A stretch of DNA of 64,000 nucleotides, taken from contig PLJL01000004.1 of NCBI GenBank assembly GCA_003140215.1, forward strand, positions 1,395,762-1,459,761. Reading direction: 5' to 3'. Below the pieces are notes generated by a model, which saw nothing but the letters and a program-made list of their open reading frames with translations, had not been told where the DNA came from and made no database searches. Below, one piece after another: positions 54,670-62,794 of the stretch. The position numbers and the translations under genes are program-made. Source of the stretch: Vulcanimicrobiota bacterium. GTDB lineage: Bacteria > Vulcanimicrobiota > Vulcanimicrobiia > Vulcanimicrobiales > Vulcanimicrobiaceae. Each line of letters begins with the position of its first letter. Position 1 is the first letter of the stretch.

Positions 54670-55152
54670 GTGAAACCAAAGCCCAAGCTCTCGCACGTGC
54701 GCGACGACGGTTCGCTCGCGATGGTCGATGTCGGCGCGAAGCCGGCGACCGCGCGCACCGCGCGGGCGGAGGCGCGCGTTCGGCTCAGCCCCGCCGCCGC
54801 CGCCGCGCTGCGCGCCGCGACGCTGCCTAAGGGAGATGCCTTTGCTGCGGCTCAGCTCGCCGGAATCATGGCGGCGAAGCGCACCGACGAGTTGATCCCG
54901 CTGGCCCACCCGATCGCGCTGGGCGCGGTCGACGTGTCGTTCGCGTGGGACGGCGACACCACGCTGTGCATTGCCAGCCGCGCGACGACGTTCGGGCAGA
55001 CCGGCGTCGAGATGGAGGCGATGGTCGCGGCGAGCGTCGCCGCGCTGACGATCTACGACATGTGCAAGGCGGTCGACAAGGGGATCGTGGTCGAGCACGT
55101 GCGCCTCGTTGAGAAGACCGGCGGAAAATCCGGCGACTGGCGCCTCGCGTGA
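54670..55152 (+). CDS. moaC: cyclic pyranopterin monophosphate synthase
   Basis: 160 residues from GTG 54670. MoaC signatures: LSHVRDDGSLAMVDVGAK, then LIPLAHPIALGAVDVSF, TGVEMEAMVAASVAALTIYDMCKA (the active-site helix) and EKTGGKSGDW. It rearranges the MoaA product into cyclic pyranopterin monophosphate, the first stable Moco intermediate. It overlaps mog by 4 nt. A family B remnant precedes the start. Confidence 0.94.
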   Translation: MKPKPKLSHVRDDGSLAMVDVGAKPATARTARAEARVRLSPAAAAALRAATLPKGDAFAAAQLAGIMAAKRTDELIPLAHPIALGAVDVSFAWDGDTTLCIASRATTFGQTGVEMEAMVAASVAALTIYDMCKAVDKGIVVEHVRLVEKTGGKSGDWRLA

Positions 55153-55658
55153 CGATCTACCCGGTGTCGATCATCATCTTGTCCGACCGCGCCCACTCCG
55201 GCGAGCGTCCCGACGCCTGCATCCCCGTGGTCAAGGATGCGCTGCTCGGCACCGCGCTCGGCGTCGACGACGAGCGCATCCTTCCCGACGATCCCGCCGT
55301 GCTGCAAGCCGCGCTCATCGAACTGTGCGAAGGCCCGACGCGGCTCGTCCTGACCTCGGGCGGCACGGGCCTGGGCGAGCGCGACCGCACGCCGCAAGCG
55401 ACCGCGGCGGTGCTCGACTACGAGGTTCCGGGGATCGCCGAAGCGATGCGCGCCGCGGGGTTGCGCGCGACGCGCGCCGCGATGCTCTCGCGCGCGGTCG
55501 CCGGCGTGCGCAACCGCTCGCTCATCGTCAACCTGCCGGGCAGTCCGAAGGCGGTTCGGGAAACCCTCGACGCGGTCGTCGCCGCGTTGCCGCATGCGCT
55601 CGACCTGCTGGCGGGGACCGCAACAGATGCACACCCTACCGGGTATCACGCCTCGTGA
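55149..55658 (+). CDS. mog: molybdopterin adenylyltransferase, MogA/MoaB family
   Basis: 169 residues from GTG 55149 (GTGA overlap with moaC). Signatures: SIIILSDRAHSGERPD, and LVLTSGGTGLGERDRTPQAT with the conserved Asp and Gly-Gly-Thr loop, and NLPGSPKAVRETL. It activates molybdopterin by adenylation before MoeA inserts molybdate. Overlaps folC by 4 nt, so Moco and folate genes are one transcript here. Confidence 0.9.
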   Translation: MTIYPVSIIILSDRAHSGERPDACIPVVKDALLGTALGVDDERILPDDPAVLQAALIELCEGPTRLVLTSGGTGLGERDRTPQATAAVLDYEVPGIAEAMRAAGLRATRAAMLSRAVAGVRNRSLIVNLPGSPKAVRETLDAVVAALPHALDLLAGTATDAHPTGYHAS

Positions 55659-56977
55659 CGTTCATGTCCGCGCAGTCCTACTTGCTGGGACTGATCAACG
55701 AGAACGCATCGCGGCGGATGCCCAACCGTCTCGATCGCATCGTTGCCTTCCTCGAAGCGCTGGGCAACCCGCAGGACCGCTATCCGACCTTGCACGTCGC
55801 CGGCACGAGCGGTAAGGGCTCCACGGCGACGATGATGGCGGCGGTCCTGCAGGCAACCGGCCGCCGGACCGGACTCCACACCAAACCGCACCTGACCAGC
55901 GTGACCGAGCGGGCGCGCATCGACGGCCTGGCGATCTCCGAAGACGTCTTTGGCGAGTTGCTCGGAGAGATGCAGTCCGCGGTCGATCGCATCGCCTTCG
56001 AGCACGGCCGGCCGACCTACTACGAGACGCTCCTCGCGCTGGCGTTCCTGTGGTTCGCGCGTTCCGAGGTCGACGTCGCGGTGATCGAAGCCGGCGTCGG
56101 TGGGACGCTCGACGGTACGAACGTGCTGCGTCCGCGGGTCGCGGTCATCACCAACGTCGCCCTCGACCACACCGACATTTTGGGCGACACGGTCGAGGAC
56201 ATCGCACGCGACAAGGCCGGCATCGCGAAGCCGGGTGTGCCGCTGGTGAGCTTCGTCCGCGATCCCGGCGCGCGCCGCGTCATCGAAGCTGCCTGCGCCG
56301 GCGCGTGCGCACCGTTCGTATCGGTCGCCGACACCGTCACGATCGAAGCGCGCACCGGCGAACGCTACGGCCAATCTTTTGCCGTCGTCACCCCCGAAGA
56401 CCGCTACGAGATCGCGCTGCCGGTGCTCGGCGACTTCCAGCAAGAGAACGCCGCTACCGCGATCCGCACGCTCGAACAGCTCGAGGCCGACCTGCGCCCG
56501 TCCCGTGAGGCGATCGAAACGGGGCTCGCCCGTACCGTGATCCCGGGGCGGATGGAGTTCTTCCCGTCGCATCCCGGCGTCATCTTCGACATCGCGCACA
56601 ACCCGGACAAAGCCGCGCACTTGGCGCGCGCGTTGGCGGAGACGTTCCCCAACCGCCGCTTCACGTTCGTGATGGCGATCGGGACGTCCAAGGACGCCGC
56701 ACAAGTCATCGCGCCGTTTCTGGCCCTGCGCGGCTCCTTCACGTTCACCAGCTTCTCGACTGCCGGCCGCGTCGCGTCGCGCCCGCAGCGTTTGGCGTCG
56801 ATCGCCGACGAGCTCGGCGGCTGGGGACGCGCCGTGACCGATCCGGTCGAGGCGTTCGCCATCGCCCGGCGTAACGCCGATGCCGACGACATCATCGTGG
56901 TCACCGGTTCGACCTTCGTCGTCGCCGAATTGCGCGAATGGTGGATGGCGAACGTCGTGCCCTCCTCGAATGTCTGA
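55655..56977 (+). CDS. folC: folylpolyglutamate/dihydrofolate synthase
   Basis: 440 residues from GTG 55655 (overlaps mog). Mur-ligase fold: P-loop HVAGTSGKGSTATMM, the region LDHTDILGDTVEDIARDKAGI (family signature, carbamylated Lys region) and ENAATAIRTLEQL, then FDIAHNPDKAAHLA. It attaches Glu to dihydropteroate and extends polyglutamate tails. Overlaps folP by 8 nt; the next three genes complete the folate set. Confidence 0.92.
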   Translation: MTFMSAQSYLLGLINENASRRMPNRLDRIVAFLEALGNPQDRYPTLHVAGTSGKGSTATMMAAVLQATGRRTGLHTKPHLTSVTERARIDGLAISEDVFGELLGEMQSAVDRIAFEHGRPTYYETLLALAFLWFARSEVDVAVIEAGVGGTLDGTNVLRPRVAVITNVALDHTDILGDTVEDIARDKAGIAKPGVPLVSFVRDPGARRVIEAACAGACAPFVSVADTVTIEARTGERYGQSFAVVTPEDRYEIALPVLGDFQQENAATAIRTLEQLEADLRPSREAIETGLARTVIPGRMEFFPSHPGVIFDIAHNPDKAAHLARALAETFPNRRFTFVMAIGTSKDAAQVIAPFLALRGSFTFTSFSTAGRVASRPQRLASIADELGGWGRAVTDPVEAFAIARRNADADDIIVVTGSTFVVAELREWWMANVVPSSNV

Positions 56978-57854
56978 GAGCGGAGGCGGCACGGCGCTTG
57001 CGGGCCCACGCGGTGCGATGCGCATCCGCGGACGGGTGTTCCCCTGGGGCCGGCGCACCTACCTGATGGGAATCGTTAACGTCTCGCCCGACTCGTTCTC
57101 GGGAGATGGTGCCGCCGACACCGGCGCCGCCGTTGCGCGCGCCCTCGAGCAGCTCGCCGATGGCGCCGACATCGTCGACGTCGGCGCGGAATCGACGCGT
57201 CCCGGCTACCATCCGATCGATGCCCGCACCGAGAGCGCTCGGCTGCTGCCGGCCCTGAGGGCGTTGCGCGCAGCGGCCCCGGACGCGCCGATCTCGGTCG
57301 ACACCTTCAAACCCGATGTCTTTCGCGCCGCGCGCTCCGCCGGGGCCGACTTGCTCAACTCGATCTGGGGTGCGCCCGAAGCGCTCGTCGCGGCGTGCGC
57401 CGAGACCATGACCCCGCTCGTGGTCATGCACAACAAAGCGGTCGCGGTGTACGAGTGCGACGTGATGGACGAAGTGCTCGGCTTTCTGGACGAGGCCGCG
57501 GCGCGCTGCGTGCGCGCGGGGATCCCGGCGGACCACGTGCTGCTCGATCCCGGCATCGGCTTCGGCAAGCTCCCCGAACACAACATCGCCGTGCTGCGCC
57601 GGCTCGACCGGCTCGTCGCGCTCGGTTTTCCGACGCTGATCGGCACGTCGCGCAAGTCCACGATCGGCAAGCTGACCGGCCGCGGCGTCGGCGCGCGCGC
57701 GTTCGGCACCGCGGCTACGGTCGCGCTTGCGGTCGCCGCCGGGATAGACGTCGTGCGCGTGCACGACGTGGCCGAGCAACGCGACGTGGTGCGCGTCAGC
57801 GACGCGATCGTGCGCGGCTGGCGGCCCGACGGCTGGAGCGAGGGCCTCCCATGA
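56970..57854 (+). CDS. folP: dihydropteroate synthase
   Basis: 294 residues from ATG 56970 (ATG 57018 is an alternative start). TIM barrel: LMGIVNVSPDSFSGDGA (the pterin/PP signature), DVGAESTRPGYHPI, SVDTFKPDVFRAA and LLDPGIGFGKLPEHN, then TLIGTSRKSTIGKLTG with the substrate Ser/Arg/Lys region. It joins pABA to the pterin diphosphate; target of sulfonamides. Stop overlaps folB by 4 nt. No anomalies. Confidence 0.95.
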   Translation: MSESGGGTALAGPRGAMRIRGRVFPWGRRTYLMGIVNVSPDSFSGDGAADTGAAVARALEQLADGADIVDVGAESTRPGYHPIDARTESARLLPALRALRAAAPDAPISVDTFKPDVFRAARSAGADLLNSIWGAPEALVAACAETMTPLVVMHNKAVAVYECDVMDEVLGFLDEAAARCVRAGIPADHVLLDPGIGFGKLPEHNIAVLRRLDRLVALGFPTLIGTSRKSTIGKLTGRGVGARAFGTAATVALAVAAGIDVVRVHDVAEQRDVVRVSDAIVRGWRPDGWSEGLP

Positions 57855-58207
57855 GCGCGCTCGACACGATCGAGCTGCGCGGGATCCGAGCGTGGGGACA
57901 CCACGGGGCCGACCCCGGCGAACAAACCGTCGCGCAACCGCTCGACATCGATCTCGCTTTCGAGCTCGATCTTGCGGCGGCGCGCGGTAGCGACGACCTC
58001 GCCGACACGGTGAACTACGCGCAGGTGCACGCCGACGTCGTGCGCATCGTCGCGGGGGGGCGCTTCGCGTTGCTCGAACGGCTCGGCGACGCCATCCTCG
58101 AGGCGCTCATGGCCGACCCGCGCATCGTGCGCGCGCGCATCGCGATCGCCAAGCCGGGCCTGCTTGCCGGTGCGACCCCGGCCGTCGCGCTGCAGCGCGA
58201 ACGCTGA
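57851..58207 (+). CDS. folB: dihydroneopterin aldolase
   Basis: 118 residues from ATG 57851 (ATGA overlap). T-fold: IELRGIRAWGHHGADPGEQ, with the conserved Glu near the N-terminus, and DTVNYAQVHADVVRIVAG, then LERLGDAILEAL and IAIAKPG. It forms 6-hydroxymethyl-7,8-dihydropterin. Six nucleotides separate it from folK. Confidence 0.93.
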   Translation: MSALDTIELRGIRAWGHHGADPGEQTVAQPLDIDLAFELDLAAARGSDDLADTVNYAQVHADVVRIVAGGRFALLERLGDAILEALMADPRIVRARIAIAKPGLLAGATPAVALQRER

Positions 58208-58212
58208 CCGCG

Positions 58213-58677
58213 ATGCCGGTGGCGGCGATCGGCATCGGCTCCAACGTCGGCGACGCCGCCGCCAACGTGCGCGGGGCGTTCGAATCGCTGGCCGCGCTCG
58301 GCGAAGTCGTGGCGCGGTCGCGGCTGTACCGCAGCGAACCGTGGGGCCTGACCGACCAGCCCCCGTTCGTCAACGCGGCGGCACTGCTGGAGACGGCGCT
58401 CGCGCCGCGCGAGTTGCTCGCCGCGCTCCAGCGCATAGAAACCGAGCGCGGCCGCGTAGCGACCGTACGCTGGGGGCCGCGCGTCCTCGACCTCGACATT
58501 CTGGCCTACTCCGGGGTGAAGCTCGACGGGCCCGATCTCACCATCCCGCACGCGCACCTGCACGAGCGGGCCTTCGCGCTGGTGCCGCTGGCCGAGATCG
58601 ACCCCCGGTTCGCGGCGCTGCGTGACGCCCTTCCGCCCGGAGAGCGAGCCGGGGTCGTCGAACACAGCGCAAAATGA
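58213..58677 (+). CDS. folK: 2-amino-4-hydroxy-6-hydroxymethyldihydropteridine diphosphokinase
   Basis: 154 residues from ATG 58213. HPPK signatures: IGIGSNVGDAAANVRGAF, YRSEPWGLTDQPPFVNAA, RGPRVLDLDILAY-like WGPRVLDLDILAYSG (metal Asp pair) and PHAHLHERAFALVPL. It pyrophosphorylates hydroxymethyldihydropterin using ATP. Last gene of the folC-P-B-K set; overlaps the next gene by 4 nt. Confidence 0.95.
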   Translation: MPVAAIGIGSNVGDAAANVRGAFESLAALGEVVARSRLYRSEPWGLTDQPPFVNAAALLETALAPRELLAALQRIETERGRVATVRWGPRVLDLDILAYSGVKLDGPDLTIPHAHLHERAFALVPLAEIDPRFAALRDALPPGERAGVVEHSAK

Positions 58678-59327
58678 TCCGCCGCTTCGCCGCCGCATCG
58701 TATGCCGCGGCGCTCGCTACCCTCCCCATAGCGGCGCGCGCCGACTTGTTCTCGTCGGTCTCGTACGGCGTCCATGCGAGCACGATCGGCCACGGCATCA
58801 CCCTCGAAAAACCGCTGCTGTACGACTTCAGCCTCCGCATCTCGACCGGAGCATTGAGCGTCTCGGACGAATCGACGTACGACAACAACCGCTACACCAC
58901 CACGACCCACTACAACAACGTCGCGGTAATCGCCGACTTCCGGCCTTCGGCCGGGCGGTACCGCATCAGCGGCGGCCTCGTGTTCGGGAACGACCGCATC
59001 GACAACGTGGCGCGCGACGAGGCTGCGCAAGTACGCATCGGCCAAGGCCTCTATCCGATCGGCGGAACCGGAACGGTGACCGCGCGCGTGCGTTTCGACC
59101 GGCCCTCGCTCTACGCCGGCGTCGGCACCGGGACGGGTCTGATCCGCGGCCTCGCGCTGCAGTTCGATGCCGGCGCGCTGGTGCGCAACGGCACCGCCAG
59201 CGCCAGCGCCACCGGGCCGCTCGCCGCAAACCCCGCCTTCCAAACCGACCTCGAGCGCTTGCGCAACGAACAACGCACCCACATCGTCGTCCCCGTCATC
59301 AGCGTCGGCCTCGTCTACCGCCCATAG
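58674..59327 (+). CDS. exported beta-rich, outer-membrane-like protein
   Basis: 217 residues from ATG 58674, overlapping folK. Signal peptide (IRRFAAASYAAALATLPIAARA). The mature protein alternates Val/Thr/Tyr in strands with an aromatic-proline C-terminus (VVPVISVGLVYRP), similar to small 8-stranded outer-membrane barrels such as OmpW/YfaZ-like proteins. Its YxxxG-rich middle (SLRISTGALSVSDES) fits. No functional hint; coupling to folK is probably accidental. Confidence 0.6.
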   Translation: MIRRFAAASYAAALATLPIAARADLFSSVSYGVHASTIGHGITLEKPLLYDFSLRISTGALSVSDESTYDNNRYTTTTHYNNVAVIADFRPSAGRYRISGGLVFGNDRIDNVARDEAAQVRIGQGLYPIGGTGTVTARVRFDRPSLYAGVGTGTGLIRGLALQFDAGALVRNGTASASATGPLAANPAFQTDLERLRNEQRTHIVVPVISVGLVYRP

Positions 59328-59345
59328 GCCCTGCTATCGTGGCGC

Positions 59346-59485
59346 GGCGGTGGAGCGACATCGCCGCGCCGGGGACGCTCCTTGCGCGCATCGTGCGCTT
59401 CAGTCGCTCGGCGCTCCGTCGCTATCGGCCTTCCAGGCCTTCGCTCCTCCACGACGCCCCCGCGCGACGACGTCGCTCCCCCGCC
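59346..59485 (+). repeat. family A intergenic repeat, copy 2
   Basis: Ends: GGCGGTGGAGCGACATCG (59346-59363) and its complement (59468-59485; 16 of 18 match). Core identical in type to copies 1 and 3; internal hairpins GCGCA-TCG-TGCGC and GGCCT-TCC-AGGCC. The outer stem differs in sequence from copies 1 and 3 but still pairs. It forms one side of the bracket around the atypical gene at 59533-60102. Confidence 0.8.
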
Positions 59486-59532
59486 TCCGGCTCGATTCTA
59501 CCAAGTGAACTCGCGGCAGCCGTGGCAATGCT

Positions 59533-60102
59533 TCATTGGAGCGACTTCCACCAGTCATCCTCGGATAAAGCGCGACGTAGCTTCGTCGTCACCTCCGCAG
59601 GTGCTCGATCGATATATTGGCGAGCCTCGGCCAAAGCCGAAGGTAACAAGCCGCCCAGATATTTGATAGCTCTCGGAATCGAGAATGGATCTGTTGTCTC
59701 GTCCTGAAAATTGCTGCGCAGATTCGTCCAGATTACCGCATCAAAATCGTGCTTTGCCAGCCAATCCCAGATGATTCCCGCTGCCTCATCCGATCTAGGT
59801 GCGGCAGGGACAGATTTACGAATGAGGCCGATGCGCCTGATTACAGTGCCTTCCCGATCTCTCAGGTCGCAGGCGGCGTCGTCTGGATTTGTACGGCTAC
59901 TTTCGATAAATTGCGTGGGGACTGTGTCTCCGTTTGCCTCGTCAATGACCAGAGTAAGCGCACCGCTTCGACTACCGGAAATCCTAGAGAATTCTATTGG
60001 CAGTTCCGGACCTCCGGAGCGCCATGTGCCGCGTACATGTTGGGAAAGGCACCGCAGGTCGTAAATCAGCGATCCCCAGCCTAAGATTGCCGTTCTGGCC
60101 AT
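59533..60102 (-). CDS. gamma-glutamylcyclotransferase-like protein, lower GC, between inverted repeats
   Basis: 189 residues from ATG 60102; a GTG 9 nt further upstream is possible. The N-terminus MARTAILGWGSLIYD fits the GGCT-fold YGSL/GWGSL substrate loop, and the expected acidic residue could be in VIDEANGDT or the WDWL region. Members act on gamma-glutamyl amines or are of unknown role. Base composition (about one half G+C) is far below the window average, and the gene sits between inverted copies of family A at 59346-59485 and 60199-60332. Acquired DNA is likely, the mechanism is unknown. Confidence 0.55.
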   Translation of the reverse strand: MARTAILGWGSLIYDLRCLSQHVRGTWRSGGPELPIEFSRISGSRSGALTLVIDEANGDTVPTQFIESSRTNPDDAACDLRDREGTVIRRIGLIRKSVPAAPRSDEAAGIIWDWLAKHDFDAVIWTNLRSNFQDETTDPFSIPRAIKYLGGLLPSALAEARQYIDRAPAEVTTKLRRALSEDDWWKSLQ

Positions 60103-60198
60103 TCTGTTCACATTCCGTATTGGTCGCGATAGCATCGCTGCGCGTGAACTGATTCGGCGCATCTCCGCGTGGACATTGTCAAGGAATCGTGCAGAGCG

Positions 60199-60332
60199 GG
60201 TGGCGTGCGGTGCTGCGGCGGGGCGTTGCGGAGTTCGCGGAGCCTGGATGGCGGGAGCGAACGGAGCACCGAGCGACCGGAGGCGCACGATGCGCCGCAG
60301 GGAGCGTCCCCGGCGCAGTACCGCACGCCACC
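60199..60332 (-). repeat. family A intergenic repeat, copy 3 (inverted)
   Basis: Ends GGTGGCGTGCGGTGCTGC (60199-60216) and its complement (60315-60332; 17 of 18 match). Read on the minus strand the core matches copies 1 and 2 (gccggggacgctccctgcg, then GGCGCA-TCG-TGCGCC). Its stem differs from both other copies but is self-complementary. It lies in the 241-nt gene-free stretch 60103-60343. Confidence 0.8.
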
Positions 60333-60343
60333 TGCGACGCCAG

Positions 60344-62227
60344 CTAGGTTAGTCCCGCCAGAACCGGTTCGTAGACGCGCTGGGCGATGAAGACGTCGAG
60401 CAAGTCGCGGTCGATCTTGCCCCGATCGGCGAACTCGCGCTCCATGATCCCCAGCGCGCGCGCGACCGACATCGCCGGCTTGTAGGGACGGTCGTTGGCG
60501 GTGAGCGCGTCGAACACGTCGGCGATCGTCAGCATGCGCACCTGCGGAACGATCTGGGCGCCTTTGAGGCCGCGCGGGTACCCCGTTCCGTCGAGGTGCT
60601 CGTGGTGTCCGTAGGCCATTTCGGGGACGCGCTGCCAGGGCGTCTTGGACCACGGTATCTCGCGCAGGAAGTAAAACGACTGCGTGACGTGTTGCTCCAT
60701 GGTGCGGCGCTCGTCGCTCGACAGCGAGCCGCGCGGGATGCGCAGGAACTCCAGCTCGGCGCCGTCGAGCAATGGCCGCTCGCCCCCGAGGTCGCGGTAG
60801 CTCGTCTGCGCGAGCGCGTCGAGCCCTTCGCCGTGGCCCGTAGCGACCATGTGCGGCTCGTTGGCGGCCTCGACGCGCGCGAGCAGCGCGTGCAACTCGG
60901 CCCGCCGCAGTTCGTCGGGACACTGTTCGATCGCCAGCAGGAAGCGCAGGCGAATCGTGTCGATGCGGCCGTCGGGGAGCTTCTTGGCCTTGCCGAAGAT
61001 GTATTCGGGAACCGCGACCTTGCCGAAGTCGTGGAGCAGCGCGGCGTAGCGCATCTCGCGAATCTGGTCGGGATCGAAGTGCAGCCCGGCGAGATTGCCG
61101 GCTTGTACGGCGTTGACGGCTTCGGCTTGGCGGACGGTCAGGTCGGCGACCCGTGACGAGTGACCTTGGGTGGACTTGTCGCGTACTTCGATCGCTTTGA
61201 CCGAGGCGCGCACGAACTGTTCGAACAGGTCCTGAATCGACTCGAGCAGCGCTCTGTTCTCGAGCGCCACGCCCGCTTGTGAGGCCAGCGAGCGCAACAC
61301 GTGCTCGTCGCGGGCGCTGAACGGGAGCACGACCTCTTCGGTATGCGCGGGCGAGGTCAGCGCCAGCCCGAAATCCGGCTTGCGATTGATGAGCATGATG
61401 ACGCCCACGATCGCATCCTCGTGGTCGCGCATAGGCATCGCGAGCACCGACATCGTGCGGTACCCGTTGGCGAGATCGAAGCTGCGGTTCACGCGGTATT
61501 CGGCCGACCCGGGGACGCGATAGGCGTCCGCGATGCGGACCGTCTCACCGGTCAGGGCGACGTAGCCCGAGATGGAGGTGCGCGAGAGCGGCAGCACCGC
61601 GCCCAGGTACGTCCCGGCGTCGCGCGGCCCGGTCTGCGCGACCGCGAACCGCAACACGCGCTCGCCGCCGGGCCCGTTCTCGAGCAGGTACAGCGAGCCC
61701 GAGTCCGCCCGGGTCAACTCGCGGGCGTTGCGCACGACCGTCTGCTGCAGTTTGGTCACGTCCCGCTCCGACGACAGGGCCAACCCGATCCCGAGCAGAC
61801 GTTCGCTCTCGCCGCGGGCATCGCGTACGCGCTCCCCGGCCGCCAGCGTCGCGGCTGCGGCGCGGACCGTCGCGGTGAGGGCGGCTCCATCGATCGGCGC
61901 GACGATCCAGCCCCCGACGTGGCGATGGGAGGCCAGCCAGCCGTTCTCCGAACCGCGCTCCGCCACGATGACGGTGGTTGCGCCCTGCGCCTCGCCGATG
62001 AGCTCGAGCGCGTGCTCGATCGTCGTTCGCGGGCCCAGCGAGAGCAGCCGCGCCTCGTCGACGAGGTACACCACCGGTACGCCGGCGTCGTCGGGGAGGT
62101 ACGGAAAATGGCCCTCCCGGTGCCCGATCCCGGCGGTATCGAGCGCGCGGGCCGCCGCCCCAAGCGAAAGCCCGCACGGGTAAACGACTACAAACGCCGA
62201 GTCCATGGCGATAGTGCGGGCGATCAC
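60344..62227 (-). CDS. GAF plus HD-GYP domain protein, probable c-di-GMP phosphodiesterase
   Basis: 627 residues from GTG 62227, chosen because AGGAGG (62235-62240) sits 7 nt upstream; the longer start at 62257 lies before that site. Residues about 10-130 resemble a degenerate receiver-like fold (FVVVYPCGLSLGAAARALD). GAF domain at about 140-320 (LTRADSGSLYLLENG, SISGYVALTGETVRIADAYR). The HD-GYP domain follows a signalling helix: STQGHSSRVADLTVRQ, LLHDFGKVAVPEYIF, GHHEHLDGTGYPRGLKG, IADVFDALTANDRPYK. HD and GYP are intact, so c-di-GMP hydrolysis is likely. With PilZ at 50115 it points to c-di-GMP signalling. Confidence 0.88.
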   Translation of the reverse strand: MIARTIAMDSAFVVVYPCGLSLGAAARALDTAGIGHREGHFPYLPDDAGVPVVYLVDEARLLSLGPRTTIEHALELIGEAQGATTVIVAERGSENGWLASHRHVGGWIVAPIDGAALTATVRAAAATLAAGERVRDARGESERLLGIGLALSSERDVTKLQQTVVRNARELTRADSGSLYLLENGPGGERVLRFAVAQTGPRDAGTYLGAVLPLSRTSISGYVALTGETVRIADAYRVPGSAEYRVNRSFDLANGYRTMSVLAMPMRDHEDAIVGVIMLINRKPDFGLALTSPAHTEEVVLPFSARDEHVLRSLASQAGVALENRALLESIQDLFEQFVRASVKAIEVRDKSTQGHSSRVADLTVRQAEAVNAVQAGNLAGLHFDPDQIREMRYAALLHDFGKVAVPEYIFGKAKKLPDGRIDTIRLRFLLAIEQCPDELRRAELHALLARVEAANEPHMVATGHGEGLDALAQTSYRDLGGERPLLDGAELEFLRIPRGSLSSDERRTMEQHVTQSFYFLREIPWSKTPWQRVPEMAYGHHEHLDGTGYPRGLKGAQIVPQVRMLTIADVFDALTANDRPYKPAMSVARALGIMEREFADRGKIDRDLLDVFIAQRVYEPVLAGLT

Positions 62228-62362
62228 ACGTGCACCTCCTGAGGCCATCCTACCCATCTATCGGCAGGACCTATGCACTAACGTGAAGCGGGGGTTCGCT
62301 CGCTGGGGGCGGCGGCGCGGCACCCGGGGGCGGGTGGCCCGGGACGTCGAACCCGACGCCGG

Positions 62363-62791
62363 ATGACCGAAGACGTGATCGCGGCGCGCGCCCGCGCGCT
62401 CGCCGGGGCGCTCACGGAGGCCGGCTTTGCCCGCCTGCGTGTCCGCGACGGGGACACGGAGATCGAGCTGCGGCGGGCGCCGGGGGCGGTCTCCGGGGCC
62501 GCGCCTTCGCCTTCGTCCGCTCCCGCGGCCGCAGCGGCGGAGGTAGCGGATCGGCCGCCGGAGCGCCGCGTAGAGGTCGTCGCCAGCGACGTCGTCGGGA
62601 TCGTGCGGTTGCTGCGCCCGGCCATCGGGGAGGGGCAGGAGCTCGACGGCGACCGCGAGCTGGCCTACGTCGAGACCCTCGGGATCCGCAACCCCGTGCG
62701 CTCGCGCGGAGGCGGCCGCGTCAGCACCGTTTTCGTGAGTGAGGGCCAGCCCGTCGAATACGGCCAGCCCCTGTTCGCCATAGATAGATAA
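62363..62791 (+). CDS. accB: biotin carboxyl carrier protein homologue lacking the biotinyl lysine
   Basis: 142 residues from ATG 62363. Ends as AccB does: an N-terminal helix (ALAGALTEAGFARLRV), a Pro/Ala linker at about 45-65, and the swinging biotinyl fold from about residue 70 with GRVSTVFVSEGQPVEYGQPLFAID. The site that should read EAMKM reads ETLGI (residues 104-108): Gly107 (GGG 62681-62683) replaces the biotinylated Lys. The reading frame is clean, so this is a real substitution. It stands 3 nt before accC. It may be a structural or regulatory subunit, or a degenerating paralogue of an active AccB elsewhere. Confidence 0.85.
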   Translation: MTEDVIAARARALAGALTEAGFARLRVRDGDTEIELRRAPGAVSGAAPSPSSAPAAAAAEVADRPPERRVEVVASDVVGIVRLLRPAIGEGQELDGDRELAYVETLGIRNPVRSRGGGRVSTVFVSEGQPVEYGQPLFAIDR

Positions 62792-62794
62792 CCC

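Noticed and set aside
59346-60332. Insertion sequence or composite transposon.
   Set aside because: No transposase frame and no constant terminal repeats or target duplication seen; the element ends vary between copies, so it is annotated as a repeat family.
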